Shown here one piece after another: positions 36,541 through 44,184 of a stretch of 64,000 nucleotides of DNA. A program made the position numbers and the translations under genes. The notes beneath the pieces are model-generated. The model did not search any database, had not been told where the DNA came from, and saw only the letters and a program-made list of their open reading frames with translations. The stretch comes from Rossellomorea orangium (GTDB taxonomy: Bacteria > Bacillota > Bacilli > Bacillales > Bacillaceae_B): the NCBI RefSeq assembly GCF_019334305.1, contig NZ_JAHWGH010000012.1, positions 186,001 to 250,000 on the forward strand, in the 5' to 3' direction. Each line of letters starts with the position of its first letter. Position 1 is the stretch's first letter.

Positions 36541-36915
36541 ATGTTAAGAAAATTCATCATGCTAATGGGGACGGTTCTTTTGTTAACAGCCTGCAACACC
36601 AAAGATTTCTCCTTCTCCGGAGATTCCGATCACTGGCATGCTGAACTAAACGTCAACCAGTCCAGTGATTTTGAAAAACAGGATTTTGTCCTGAAGTATA
36701 AAGGGGAGAATATTGATTCTGTGGGGAATGTTGCCTATGACGTAGAAGAAGTTGGCGGATTTGGCAGAACAGGTGTGACCCTTGAAGAGAATGGAGTGAT
36801 CCGTGATAGCAGAGAATCCGATCCCACGAGTGCCAAAATGAGTGAAGATACTGAGGTTGAGGTAACTGTGAGATGGGATAATCAGGAGGAAACATTCACT
36901 TTAGCAAAAGATTAA
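36541..36915 (+). CDS. small lipoprotein, unknown
   Basis: A 124-residue lipoprotein with lipobox L-L-T-A-C at Cys18 and a soluble acidic domain of beta strands (WHAELNVNQSSDF, TEVEVTVRWDNQEETFTL). It follows the PepSY-like lipoprotein by 59 bp in the same direction. Family not recognised. Confidence 0.65.
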   Translation: MLRKFIMLMGTVLLLTACNTKDFSFSGDSDHWHAELNVNQSSDFEKQDFVLKYKGENIDSVGNVAYDVEEVGGFGRTGVTLEENGVIRDSRESDPTSAKMSEDTEVEVTVRWDNQEETFTLAKD

Positions 36916-36930
36916 AAAAGGTTGGATTGT

Positions 36931-37146
36931 ATGTCAGAGAAAACATTTCAATTGAGATTGTGGTTGATAGCCGTACTGGGTTCGATCGCATTGTTTGTTG
37001 TGACAGAATTAATCTGGGAAGAAGTGCCGGATGTATTCTTACTGGTCTATTTAGTAGCAGGTTTTATAATAAATCATTTCATTTCGAAAATCAGAAATTT
37101 GAAGTCGGGAAAAGCAGCTCTGAAGGATATTCGACAAAGAGGTTAA
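36931..37146 (+). CDS. small membrane protein
   Basis: A 71-residue protein with two membrane helices (about 8-28 and 34-52) and a basic tail (KIRNLKSGKAALKDIRQRG). ATG 36931 follows AAAGGTTGG; TTG 36922 is an alternative. An overlapping frame 36927-37166 is without ribosome site and is taken as a shadow. Unknown function. Confidence 0.5.
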   Translation: MSEKTFQLRLWLIAVLGSIALFVVTELIWEEVPDVFLLVYLVAGFIINHFISKIRNLKSGKAALKDIRQRG

Positions 37147-37242
37147 ATGATTCGGAATCAGGTTGAATTCATGTGCAAAGCTGGTTTTTTTAAGTCAATG
37201 GAACTTTTATTTCGTCATGATTCATTCATAAGGAGGGAAATA

Positions 37243-37698
37243 ATGAACTACGTCAAAGATCTGCGAAAACTTGTAGGCACCAGACCCTTAATTCTCCCCG
37301 GGGCTGTCGTCATCATCGTAAACGACCAGCATGAAGTCCTGCTTCAGCACCGGACGGACGGTGGTTGGGGACTCCCAGGAGGATTGATGGATCTTGGTGA
37401 AAGTTTAGAAGAAACGGCAAGGAGAGAAGTGAAGGAAGAAACCGGTCTTGAGGTCGGGGAACTGACCCTGGTCAACATCTTCTCCGGTCAGGACTATTAT
37501 TTCAAGGTATCGAATGGGGATGAACTCTATTCCGTTACGGCTGTTTATGTCACGAAGGACGTGAGCGGAAAAATGGAAGTGGATGAATCCGAATCGGTTG
37601 CCGTCCAATTTTTCAAACTGAATGAACTTCCGGACGGGCTGACGGATGAATATAAGAGATATATCACGCCATACATACAATCTGAGGTGCGAACATGA
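37243..37698 (+). CDS. Nudix hydrolase
   Basis: A 151-residue Nudix protein. The Nudix box starts at G47 (GLMDLGESLEET) and closes with REVKEETGL, so all catalytic residues (G, E, R-E-x-x-E-E, G) are present. VILPGAVVIIVNDQHEVLLQ upstream is the standard first strands. ATG 37243 has AGGAGGG. The stop overlaps the next start by 4 bp (ATGA). It probably cleaves a nucleoside diphosphate-linked substrate; which one is unknown. Confidence 0.9.
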   Translation: MNYVKDLRKLVGTRPLILPGAVVIIVNDQHEVLLQHRTDGGWGLPGGLMDLGESLEETARREVKEETGLEVGELTLVNIFSGQDYYFKVSNGDELYSVTAVYVTKDVSGKMEVDESESVAVQFFKLNELPDGLTDEYKRYITPYIQSEVRT

Positions 37699-38456
37699 TA
37701 GCGCCAGATAGCATATTAAACACATGGAACAAGTTTAATGATTTCCCAATGGAGACGTTAACTAAAGTCTGGTTTTATAACGAGGGAAGTGCGAAGAAAC
37801 AGCGTGATGTCTCTCTCATGCGGGAGCACCGGGAACAATTCGGCATGTCGGGGAATTGTTTCGATCTTGCACTCTGGTTACTGGATGAGTTTAAAAGGGA
37901 CGGAGTCGAGGCGTATCCCGTCGGTCATGACCTTGGTACGGAAGAGGCTCATGCGGCTGTCATTGCGCTGAATGATCATGGGGATCGGTATCTTTGCGAC
38001 CTTGGCGATCAGTGGTTGAATCCGATATTAATAGATACGAAGAGTCCCGATTATACCACTGAAAAATTAGATGGATTTTTTCCGGCTGCAATGGTGCAGG
38101 TTTTGGATCATCCAACCGGTATCGAAGTCCATTTTCATCGACCGAATGGGAAAGTATCGAAACAAGCTTTTCAGACGGAACGAATCGAGATGGAGACCTT
38201 CCTTAAGGCTGCGGAGCATTCTCAACATATGATAAAGAATCATCCACTATTGGAGTGCAGAATTCCGTATCAATCTGAAACCGCCCATTGGGAGTTCTAT
38301 AATTGGGAGAGCTTTCTGAGTACAACAGAAGGTTTGATAAAGGACCAGAAGCTGGCAACAGTGGAAGAATGGGCTGAAAGGATTCATGGGAAAACGGGAT
38401 ACAATAAAGCCATTCTAATCAACATACTGGAGCATTACAGAAGCATTCAAGAGTGA
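37695..38456 (+). CDS. NAT/transglutaminase-like cysteine protein
   Basis: A 253-residue protein with a likely Cys-His-Asp triad: C55 in MSGNCFDLALWLL, H86 in TEEAHAAVIAL and D102 in RYLCDLGDQWLNP. This order and spacing are those of arylamine N-acetyltransferases and transglutaminase-like enzymes. Length is close to NAT (about 260). Overlaps the Nudix gene by 4 bp and the open frame of the GNAT gene downstream, so it is part of one operon. Acyl acceptor unknown. Confidence 0.7.
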   Translation: MIAPDSILNTWNKFNDFPMETLTKVWFYNEGSAKKQRDVSLMREHREQFGMSGNCFDLALWLLDEFKRDGVEAYPVGHDLGTEEAHAAVIALNDHGDRYLCDLGDQWLNPILIDTKSPDYTTEKLDGFFPAAMVQVLDHPTGIEVHFHRPNGKVSKQAFQTERIEMETFLKAAEHSQHMIKNHPLLECRIPYQSETAHWEFYNWESFLSTTEGLIKDQKLATVEEWAERIHGKTGYNKAILINILEHYRSIQE

Positions 38457-38470
38457 AGGGGAAAATGATA

Positions 38471-39019
38471 ATGAACACGACTCAAAGGCCAATCGTATCA
38501 TTAAGAGAACTGACGCATGATGATGCAGAAGACCGTTACCAGTGGTGCCTGGATCAAGAAGTGACCAAACACTTGAACATGCCGGAGAAATATCCTCCAT
38601 TCAGCCTGGAAGAAACCCGTGCCTGGATTGACATGTGCATCAACAAATCGAATGGATACGAACAGAAAGCGATCATGACGGGAGAAGGCAAGCACATCGG
38701 CTGGGTCGATTTGAAAAATATTGACCGGTTAAATAAGCATGCTGAACTCGGGATCGCGATCGGGGATAAAACGTACTGGGGGAAAGGCTACGGATTAGCT
38801 GCCATGGGCGAGATGCTTCATTGGGGATTCGGGGAACTCGGGTTGAATAAGATTTGGCTCAGAGTAGAGATCGATAATGAGCAGGCTATCAAGTCGTACA
38901 GAAAAATGGGATATGTGGAAGAAGGCATATTAAGGCAGGACAGATGGAGAAAAGGGGAGTTCGTGGATCGGTTACGGATGAGTATTCTACGGGAGGAGTT
39001 TTCCCATGAAAAAGTTTGA
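38471..39019 (+). CDS. GNAT-family N-acetyltransferase, RimJ/RimL-like
   Basis: A 182-residue GNAT of the RimJ/SpeG group: VSLRELTHDDAEDRYQWCLD, LGIAIGDKTYWGKGYGLAAM with the Q/R-x-x-G-x-G/A-type loop WGKGYG, LNKIWLRVEIDNEQAIKSY and YRKMGYVEEG. ATG at 38471 has GAAGGGG 9 bases upstream. Its end overlaps the next gene by 14 bp. Confidence 0.85.
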   Translation: MNTTQRPIVSLRELTHDDAEDRYQWCLDQEVTKHLNMPEKYPPFSLEETRAWIDMCINKSNGYEQKAIMTGEGKHIGWVDLKNIDRLNKHAELGIAIGDKTYWGKGYGLAAMGEMLHWGFGELGLNKIWLRVEIDNEQAIKSYRKMGYVEEGILRQDRWRKGEFVDRLRMSILREEFSHEKV

Positions 39020-39518
39020 TGAATTTATTAAAATTGCCCGGGAGCTAAATGGGATAGGCATTACTCCACTACTCATGGGTTCGGTCGGGTTGGAAGAGGT
39101 CACAGGCAGGAGCTGGGATGCACAGGATCTGGACATCCACGTGCCTGGTGATAAGCGGGGATGGGAAGTTCCTGCCGAAACATCCATACATAACTGGAAT
39201 GAGATTGTAGAGATCATGGAGTCAATGGACTATGTGCTGATCGATTTGCATGAGCATGAATTCTCGAAAGATGGATTATCCGTAGAGTTCGGTATTATCG
39301 ACACGCTGCCGGAATTCGCAGGAGTACAAGTAGAAAGTCTCGAGATACATAGAGTGGAAGAAGTAAATTATTATCTGCTGAATCCGGAGCAGTACTTACA
39401 TGTTTACGAAGCTTCCTCTAAAGACAGCTACCGGGCAGACCAGAATAATCATAAGGATTTTGAGAAGATTGAGTTTTTGAAACATCTAATCTCTCATAAT
39501 GAACTTCCAAAAGGATAA
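39006..39518 (+). CDS. nucleotidyltransferase-fold protein, unknown
   Basis: A 170-residue protein. LLMGSVGLEEVTG followed by AQDLDIHVPGD fits the G-S ... D-x-D core of a minimal nucleotidyltransferase fold, and LSVEFGIIDTL could supply a third acid. GGGAGGAG before the ATG lies inside the previous gene. Some databases call relatives phosphoribosylanthranilate isomerase; nothing in the sequence supports that. Last gene of the overlapping Nudix operon. Confidence 0.6.
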   Translation: MKKFDEFIKIARELNGIGITPLLMGSVGLEEVTGRSWDAQDLDIHVPGDKRGWEVPAETSIHNWNEIVEIMESMDYVLIDLHEHEFSKDGLSVEFGIIDTLPEFAGVQVESLEIHRVEEVNYYLLNPEQYLHVYEASSKDSYRADQNNHKDFEKIEFLKHLISHNELPKG

Positions 39519-39572
39519 ACCATTTATGTTACAGTAAATATAAGACAATTCTGAAATACTGGGGGTGTTATC

Positions 39573-39782
39573 ATGTATTTCTTGATTTTTCTTGGGATCG
39601 TCATCGGCTATTTTGCTATCCGTATTTTCATCGGTTCAAGGAAGATGGAGTTTTATGGGGACAGCGTCAAAAAGAATGCGCCAGACTCAAGAGACGAAGC
39701 TTATCAAAAGTCGGCTCAGCATTCTCAACAATCCACGAATGCGAATAATCAAACAGGTGGTGGCGGGGGACCTTCTGCGTGA
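39573..39782 (+). CDS. small single-helix membrane protein with Gly-rich tail
   Basis: A 69-residue protein: one N-terminal membrane helix (YFLIFLGIVIGYFAIRIFIG), a charged stretch, then a Gln/Asn/Ser-rich tail ending TGGGGGPSA. CTGGGGGTG precedes the ATG. No family recognised. A terminator follows. Confidence 0.55.
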   Translation: MYFLIFLGIVIGYFAIRIFIGSRKMEFYGDSVKKNAPDSRDEAYQKSAQHSQQSTNANNQTGGGGGPSA

Positions 39783-39813
39783 AAGACCATGAAATGAACG
39801 TTTCTGTCCAAGT

Positions 39814-39850
39814 AAAAGGGAACTTCCTTTGTTAGAAGTTCCCTTTTAGT
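39814..39850. terminator. bidirectional intrinsic terminator
   Basis: Perfect 13-bp stem AAAAGGGAACTTC / GAAGTTCCCTTTT with an 8-base loop, between convergent genes. Confidence 0.85.
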
Positions 39851-39870
39851 ACCAGTCAACTGTCTTTCCT

Positions 39871-40365
39871 TCATGGTTTGAGTTGTTCCAACAATCCACC
39901 ATCATCCATATTTCGAATGGTTACAATCTTCCCTTTTTCATTGAGATTCATTCTTGCCTTGACGGTGGCGGTGTTCGTTTCACCATTCTTGCTGTATGCC
40001 ACTTTGACCTCAAACTCATAAGCAAGTTCTTCATCCTTTTGAATAACAATATTGGTTGGTTTCATTTGATATCCGTTCTCGAAAGCCATTCTTTGAAATA
40101 CCAGTATGTGGTTGGCATTCAACATATCCTCCCAATCCATCACGAGAGGCTTATAGTTCTCTTCTACATACTCTTTGAGCTCAGGTGGAAAGGCACCATC
40201 TTGTTTAAATGCAGCTTTCAGTTCATCATCAGGACCGGTGAATTCGCTTTTCAGAAAGGTTTGGATGGTTTCCACATTTTCATCCTTTTCCTTAGGTGCA
40301 CTGCATCCAGCAACCAATGCCAACAATGTCGTTAAAACGAATAATTTCATAGCCAGTTTTTTCAT
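39871..40365 (-). CDS. lipoprotein, unknown (ECF-type promoter)
   Basis: A 164-residue lipoprotein with lipobox V-A-G-C at Cys21 and a soluble domain (YVEENYKPLVMDWEDMLN, ELAYEFEVKVAYSKNGE, KIVTIRNMDDGG) of NTF2- or cystatin-like alpha+beta appearance. GGGGGA precedes the ATG. A SigW-type promoter at 40391-40416 points to control by envelope stress. Function unknown. Confidence 0.75.
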   Translation of the reverse strand: MKKLAMKLFVLTTLLALVAGCSAPKEKDENVETIQTFLKSEFTGPDDELKAAFKQDGAFPPELKEYVEENYKPLVMDWEDMLNANHILVFQRMAFENGYQMKPTNIVIQKDEELAYEFEVKVAYSKNGETNTATVKARMNLNEKGKIVTIRNMDDGGLLEQLKP

Positions 40366-40390
40366 TTGCTGATTCCCCCTTTATCTACTT

Positions 40391-40416
40391 TACGGACAGC
40401 GATGGAAAATGTTTCA
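40391..40416 (-). promoter_or_regulatory. SigW-type ECF promoter
   Basis: On the minus strand TGAAAC (40416-40411), 16 bp, CGTA (40394-40391). This is exactly the TGAAAC-N16-CGTA pattern of B. subtilis SigW promoters, and it lies 26 bp before the lipoprotein start. Confidence 0.6.
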
Positions 40417-40454
40417 ATTTAATGAGAAGCTCCATGCGGAGAGGATGAAACGTA

Positions 40455-40898
40455 TTGAACATTATCACAGGTAAAAGACACTTTAATCTAGATGAATTTT
40501 TAAAGAAACCTTTATTTGCACACCTTTCAACTTTATCAAAAGAAGGTCCAAGAGAATCACCGGTATGGTTCTATTGGGAAAACGAACACATTTATATCAT
40601 TGGGACGCCTCCTTCAGACAGTTTTCCTGGAAGAATCAAAGAGAACCCCTCGTGTGCCATCGGTATCGTAGATCTCGACCATACAACCGGAAAAGTACTT
40701 CATGCAGGGTTCAGAGGGAAAGCCACGGTAGAACCATTTGATCAGAAGATTGGTAAGAAATTGCTTGAACGTTACCTAGGACCGGATGAAGAAAGATGGG
40801 ATTCGAGATTTCAAGGTTTGGGGAACAGTAATGTCCTGATTAAATTCGTTCCTGAGACAGTGGTGGTCAGGGATCAGTCTTTTGCACCGAGTATTTGA
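40455..40898 (+). CDS. pyridoxamine 5'-phosphate oxidase-fold (FMN-binding) protein
   Basis: A 147-residue split-barrel flavin protein: FLKKPLFAHLSTLSKEGPRESPVWFYWENEHIYI is the standard first half (A-x-L-S-T-x-x-x-x-G-P-x-x-x-P-V-W), and GKVLHAGFRGKATVE the dimer strand. Start TTG at 40455 with GGAGAGG upstream. Relatives bind FMN or F420 and reduce small molecules; substrate unknown. Confidence 0.85.
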   Translation: MNIITGKRHFNLDEFLKKPLFAHLSTLSKEGPRESPVWFYWENEHIYIIGTPPSDSFPGRIKENPSCAIGIVDLDHTTGKVLHAGFRGKATVEPFDQKIGKKLLERYLGPDEERWDSRFQGLGNSNVLIKFVPETVVVRDQSFAPSI

Positions 40899-40931
40899 CT
40901 TTGGCTCTGCTACTTGAAAGGGGGAATACCC

Positions 40932-41459
40932 ATGACCAACATCATCATCCTAAATGGAGGCTCAAGCTCCGGCAAAACAACGCTGGCGAAATATCTGCAA
41001 AAGGCCTTATCCGATCCATGGCTGCGATTCAGCATCGATGATCTAATCCAATCTATGCCTGAATCGATGTTAAAGAAAGACAGCGGTATCAAGTTCGATG
41101 AAGACGGCTCGGTCACTCCGGGTACGGAATTTCAAGAACTGGAGACTGCCTGGATGCACGGTATCGGAGAAATGGCCCGAAGAGGTGCCCGCATCATCAT
41201 TGACGATGTTTTCTTAAGCGGAGTGAAAGGGCGTCAAAAATGGGAGACTGCCCTGGAAGGAACGCAGGTGTTCTGGGTCGGTGTATTCTGTGATCCGACC
41301 GTCGCGGCTGCCCGTGAGAAAGAACGGAGGGACCGTATTGGAGGAATGGCTTTATCACAGGCTGCGATTGTGCATGAAGGGATGAATTATGACGTGAAGG
41401 TAGATACATCCAGTTCAACGGCTGAAGGATGTATCCAATTGATTATTCAAAACATGTAA
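40932..41459 (+). CDS. P-loop kinase, chloramphenicol-phosphotransferase-like
   Basis: A 175-residue P-loop protein with Walker A GGSSSGKTT (9-17), FSIDDLIQSMPE, ARIIIDDVFL (Walker B-like) and FWVGVFCDPTVAAAREKERRDR with an arginine lid. The order matches the CPT family of Streptomyces chloramphenicol 3-O-phosphotransferase. ATG 40932 has AAAGGGGGAA upstream. Whether it modifies an antibiotic here is not known; other small-molecule kinases share the fold. Confidence 0.75.
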   Translation: MTNIIILNGGSSSGKTTLAKYLQKALSDPWLRFSIDDLIQSMPESMLKKDSGIKFDEDGSVTPGTEFQELETAWMHGIGEMARRGARIIIDDVFLSGVKGRQKWETALEGTQVFWVGVFCDPTVAAAREKERRDRIGGMALSQAAIVHEGMNYDVKVDTSSSTAEGCIQLIIQNM

Positions 41460-41481
41460 GCTGATTAAAGGTGGAATGGTG

Positions 41482-41817
41482 TTGTCAAAAAAGAGAATGG
41501 TTGTTTTAGGAATTATAGTATTCATCCTATTATTTGCTGTCATGGATTATACTTCTCCCACTAGTGAAGAAATGGAACAATGGATGTTGGATGAAAATGA
41601 CATAGTTTGTACAAAAGATGGAGGGGTTAATTACTGTGAAAAAGACAATCAAGCCGTCTGGAGACGGTCCGGCCATTTTAGAAACGTTGGATTTTTTTCT
41701 TCATACGAAAGGAATTATGAGTATGATACGGGAGAACAACTGATCTATAGAACTTTTGGCTTTTTGGGCAAGATCATCCCGATGGAAGATGGTCGGGTTT
41801 GGAAAATAGTTAATTAA
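41482..41817 (+). CDS. exported or membrane-anchored small protein
   Basis: A 111-residue protein with a basic N-terminus, one hydrophobic helix (VVLGIIVFILLFAV) and a soluble domain with Cys pair (DIVCTKDGGVNYCEKD) and aromatic strands. AAAGGTGGA fits TTG at 41482 best; ATG 41476 and GTG 41479 lie too near to the ribosome site. Function unknown. It is followed by a small membrane-protein gene. Confidence 0.6.
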   Translation: MSKKRMVVLGIIVFILLFAVMDYTSPTSEEMEQWMLDENDIVCTKDGGVNYCEKDNQAVWRRSGHFRNVGFFSSYERNYEYDTGEQLIYRTFGFLGKIIPMEDGRVWKIVN

Positions 41818-41849
41818 CCTAAGATTAATATACTTCTGGAGGAAAAATC

Positions 41850-42035
41850 ATGAACTATGTATCTAAAGGTATCCTATTTGTATTGGGAGGAGTTATCTTC
41901 TTGCTTTTATCATTTATTCTGCCTCTCCCGACGCCACTGTGGGCTGTCATCCTGAGTGCAAGCATTGTGCTAAACTGCACGGGGACAGTGTTTCTGGTCA
42001 GATTCGTTAAGAGTTCTGATGGAGAGAAAGATTAG
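41850..42035 (+). CDS. small two-helix membrane protein
   Basis: A 61-residue protein with two membrane helices (about 5-25 and 30-50) and a short charged tail. TGGAGGA precedes the ATG. Ends at a terminator. Unknown function. Confidence 0.6.
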   Translation: MNYVSKGILFVLGGVIFLLLSFILPLPTPLWAVILSASIVLNCTGTVFLVRFVKSSDGEKD

Positions 42036-42053
42036 GAATGGAAGAGATTCATT

Positions 42054-42095
42054 AAGAGCTTCACCCTTTTCATAGAGTGAGGCTCTTTATTTTTG
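42054..42095 (+). terminator. intrinsic terminator
   Basis: Stem AAGAGCTTCAC / GTGAGGCTCTT (one U-G pair), 12-base loop, followed by TATTTTTG. Confidence 0.85.
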
Positions 42096-42173
42096 AAAAA
42101 AATGGAATGATCATCGAACCCTTTTGTTCGTTTGCTGGTAATAGTAGTGAACGATAAAAAAGGGGGGATAGAG

Positions 42174-42686
42174 ATGATTCATAATAGGGTTCTAGTGTTA
42201 CTTGGATTACTGACCTTGATTCTTAGTGGCTGTGCAGCCTCAAAAAAAGACAGAGAAATTGCAGGGGATGTGAAGACGGTCGGCAATACGGTTTCAGTTA
42301 ATGGCATCAGCACATTAGAAGAAGGTTCAGAGATTAAGGTAGAGTTGAGGGACATTGAAACGGATTCCGTTCTCGAGGAAACCATTGTAAAAGTGAATGG
42401 GGACCATACTTACGGTGCGAATTTTTCAAGGGATAAGAGGGAAGAGGATCAAAAATTAGTTGTGACGTTTAATCCAGAAGAACAACCTGCCGATATACAA
42501 CAGATATACGGACGTAAAGGTGAAAATATCCGAGACGGTTCTCCGGGTTTGGTGAAAGACGGGGAATTTAACCGCATTCAAATGTTCGATTTTATTTATA
42601 AAGTTGTAAAAGGGAGTGTAGGGCAAAGGACCATTCTGCTCGATTCCTTTCATATCCCGAGCGATATCAATAGTGGAGGGGAGTGA
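42174..42686 (+). CDS. lipoprotein with LPEGA...GENL-type domain, first gene of ECF module
   Basis: A 170-residue lipoprotein: lipobox L-S-G-C at Cys18, then a beta-rich domain with NGISTLEEGSEIKVELRD, KLVVTFNPEEQPADIQQIYG and RKGENI. The same pattern occurs in the lipoprotein at 19736 and in the ectodomain of the anti-sigma protein two genes downstream. AAAGGGGGGAT precedes the ATG at 42174. It lies only 10 bp before the sigma gene, so it is in the same operon. It might compete with, or report to, the anti-sigma ectodomain; this is inference. Confidence 0.75.
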   Translation: MIHNRVLVLLGLLTLILSGCAASKKDREIAGDVKTVGNTVSVNGISTLEEGSEIKVELRDIETDSVLEETIVKVNGDHTYGANFSRDKREEDQKLVVTFNPEEQPADIQQIYGRKGENIRDGSPGLVKDGEFNRIQMFDFIYKVVKGSVGQRTILLDSFHIPSDINSGGE

Positions 42687-42696
42687 AGTTTGTCCA

Positions 42697-43239
42697 TTGT
42701 TTATTGAAGAGTCAAAAGCAGAAGAGATTTTTAGAAAGTATAGGGATTATGTGTATCGAACAGCTTTGCTATTAACGAAATCAAGAAGTTTAGCCGATGA
42801 TATCACCCAAGAGACGTTCATTCGATTGTACAGCCATTATGACAGATTCGACGATTCAAGACCAATGAAACCATGGATTTACACCATTACCATGAATGTG
42901 ACGAAGACGTTCATGAAGAAACAAAGAATTGTCAACTGTTTTTCGTTCTTTTCGGATGACATTGCCAATGATCAGGTCAATTCAGTAGAACAGAGCTTCT
43001 TGAAATCAAATGAGTTGATGGAATTGTGGAAGGCCGTTCACTCTCTTTCATGGAAAAGCAAGGAGATCATTGTTTTACACTTTTACTCAGAGTTCACGTT
43101 GAGAGAATGTTCCCAGATTCTAGGGATTCCTTTGGGCACAGCGAAATCCAGGTTAAATACGGCTCTTAAGCAATTAAGACATCTTGAATTGCAGGGGGAA
43201 TTTGACTTAACGAAGGCGGGATTATATGAAGAAGGATAA
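42697..43239 (+). CDS. ECF RNA polymerase sigma factor
   Basis: A 180-residue ECF sigma factor. Region 2: YRDYVYRTALLLTKSRSLADDITQETFIRLY and MKPWIYTITMNVTKTFM. Region 4: LSWKSKEIIVLHFYSEFTLRECSQILGIPLG followed by TAKSRLNTALKQLR. The start is uncertain: TTG 42697 gives a typical N-terminus after GGAGGGGAG, while GTG 42673 has no ribosome site and overlaps the lipoprotein. Its end overlaps the anti-sigma gene by 14 bp. Confidence 0.85.
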   Translation: MFIEESKAEEIFRKYRDYVYRTALLLTKSRSLADDITQETFIRLYSHYDRFDDSRPMKPWIYTITMNVTKTFMKKQRIVNCFSFFSDDIANDQVNSVEQSFLKSNELMELWKAVHSLSWKSKEIIVLHFYSEFTLRECSQILGIPLGTAKSRLNTALKQLRHLELQGEFDLTKAGLYEEG

Positions 43240-43918
43240 GGTGAAGAAGTTATTTGATCATGTAGTGGATAATGAACAATCGGCGGTGGAATTCCAAACG
43301 GTATGGAGAAAGGCAAATAAAAGGAACTGGACAAGACGACTCTTCCAATCAGCCGGACCTAATGTAGCAATACTCATGATTATATTGGTTCTCACCCCAC
43401 TTGCAGGCTTTTATTTCATCAATTCTGAGCACTCTTCACATTCAGCTCAGTCAACGTCCAAACTGAGTGATGGTGATTATGACATATCTGGGAAAGTGTA
43501 CAATTTCCCTAACCAAATCGTCATAAAGGGGGAAACTGGATTACCGGAAGGGGCCATACTCACGATTGAGCATTTTATGAGAGATGGACAAACGCTGATC
43601 AGTAAAGATAAAGTGACAACGAATTCAGATGGGTATTTCCAATATGCGACTGACCGTCTTGAAAGAGATAAGGAATATATCGTCAAAGTCATGCTCTATC
43701 CCCATTTACAAAACGATTCGATTAAAGAACAAATTGGCAGCAAGGGAGAGAATTTGAAAAAGATAGAGAAAGAAGAACATATCTTTCAATACCATCGTAA
43801 ACAAGATAAGTATACAGGTTTAAGGTTGATGGGGCTTGTGAACAAAACAGAGGATACGACGCAACAAGTATCAGCGGAATTTCTAATAAGCGAGCAAGAG
43901 TTTGAGGCTGTTCATTGA
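43226..43918 (+). CDS. membrane anti-sigma factor with lipoprotein-like ectodomain
   Basis: A 230-residue protein: cytoplasmic head of about 45 residues (KVKKLFDHVVDNEQSAVEF), membrane helix at about 49-69, then an ectodomain that begins GKVYNFPNQIVIKGETGLPEGA and contains YIVKVMLYPHLQ and GSKGENL. This domain is paralogous to the lipoproteins at 42174 and 19736. Overlap with the sigma gene supports the pair. Confidence 0.75.
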   Translation: MKKDKVKKLFDHVVDNEQSAVEFQTVWRKANKRNWTRRLFQSAGPNVAILMIILVLTPLAGFYFINSEHSSHSAQSTSKLSDGDYDISGKVYNFPNQIVIKGETGLPEGAILTIEHFMRDGQTLISKDKVTTNSDGYFQYATDRLERDKEYIVKVMLYPHLQNDSIKEQIGSKGENLKKIEKEEHIFQYHRKQDKYTGLRLMGLVNKTEDTTQQVSAEFLISEQEFEAVH

Positions 43919-43987
43919 CCCGGTTCCACACTTGTTGGTTTAAAGGTTGCCACCTTAATCCATTAGATGATTTTCAACAAAAAAATA

Positions 43988-44010
43988 GCTTACCCACAAA
44001 ACAGGTAAGC
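43988..44010 (-). terminator. hairpin with minus-strand T-run
   Basis: 7-bp stem GCTTACC / GGTAAGC, loop of 9. The T-run is on the minus strand (seven A before it on the plus strand). A minus-strand TTTACT-N16-TATACT further right could start a transcript of about 100 bases ending here; alternatively it is a weak end signal for the ECF operon. Confidence 0.45.
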
Positions 44011-44184
44011 CCAAAAAGGAATTTTTCAATTTACTAAGGGGTCCTAGCTTAAACCACTATCTTCAAGATGAAGAATATATACTTAGTATACTATGTAATT
44101 TAGGCGAGTAAAGGGGTTATGCTTAGATGAATATTTTTTCTTCCCCTGTTGTGGTGCCAACCATATATTTAAGGAGGTATAGAT

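Noticed and set aside
36927-37166. 79-codon frame overlapping the small membrane protein at 36931
   Set aside because: No hydrophobic or motif signal; the neighbouring frame encodes two clean membrane helices after a better ribosome site.
39006-39518. Phosphoribosylanthranilate isomerase
   Set aside because: A name I recall for relatives, but the protein lacks a TIM-barrel length and no trp genes are near.
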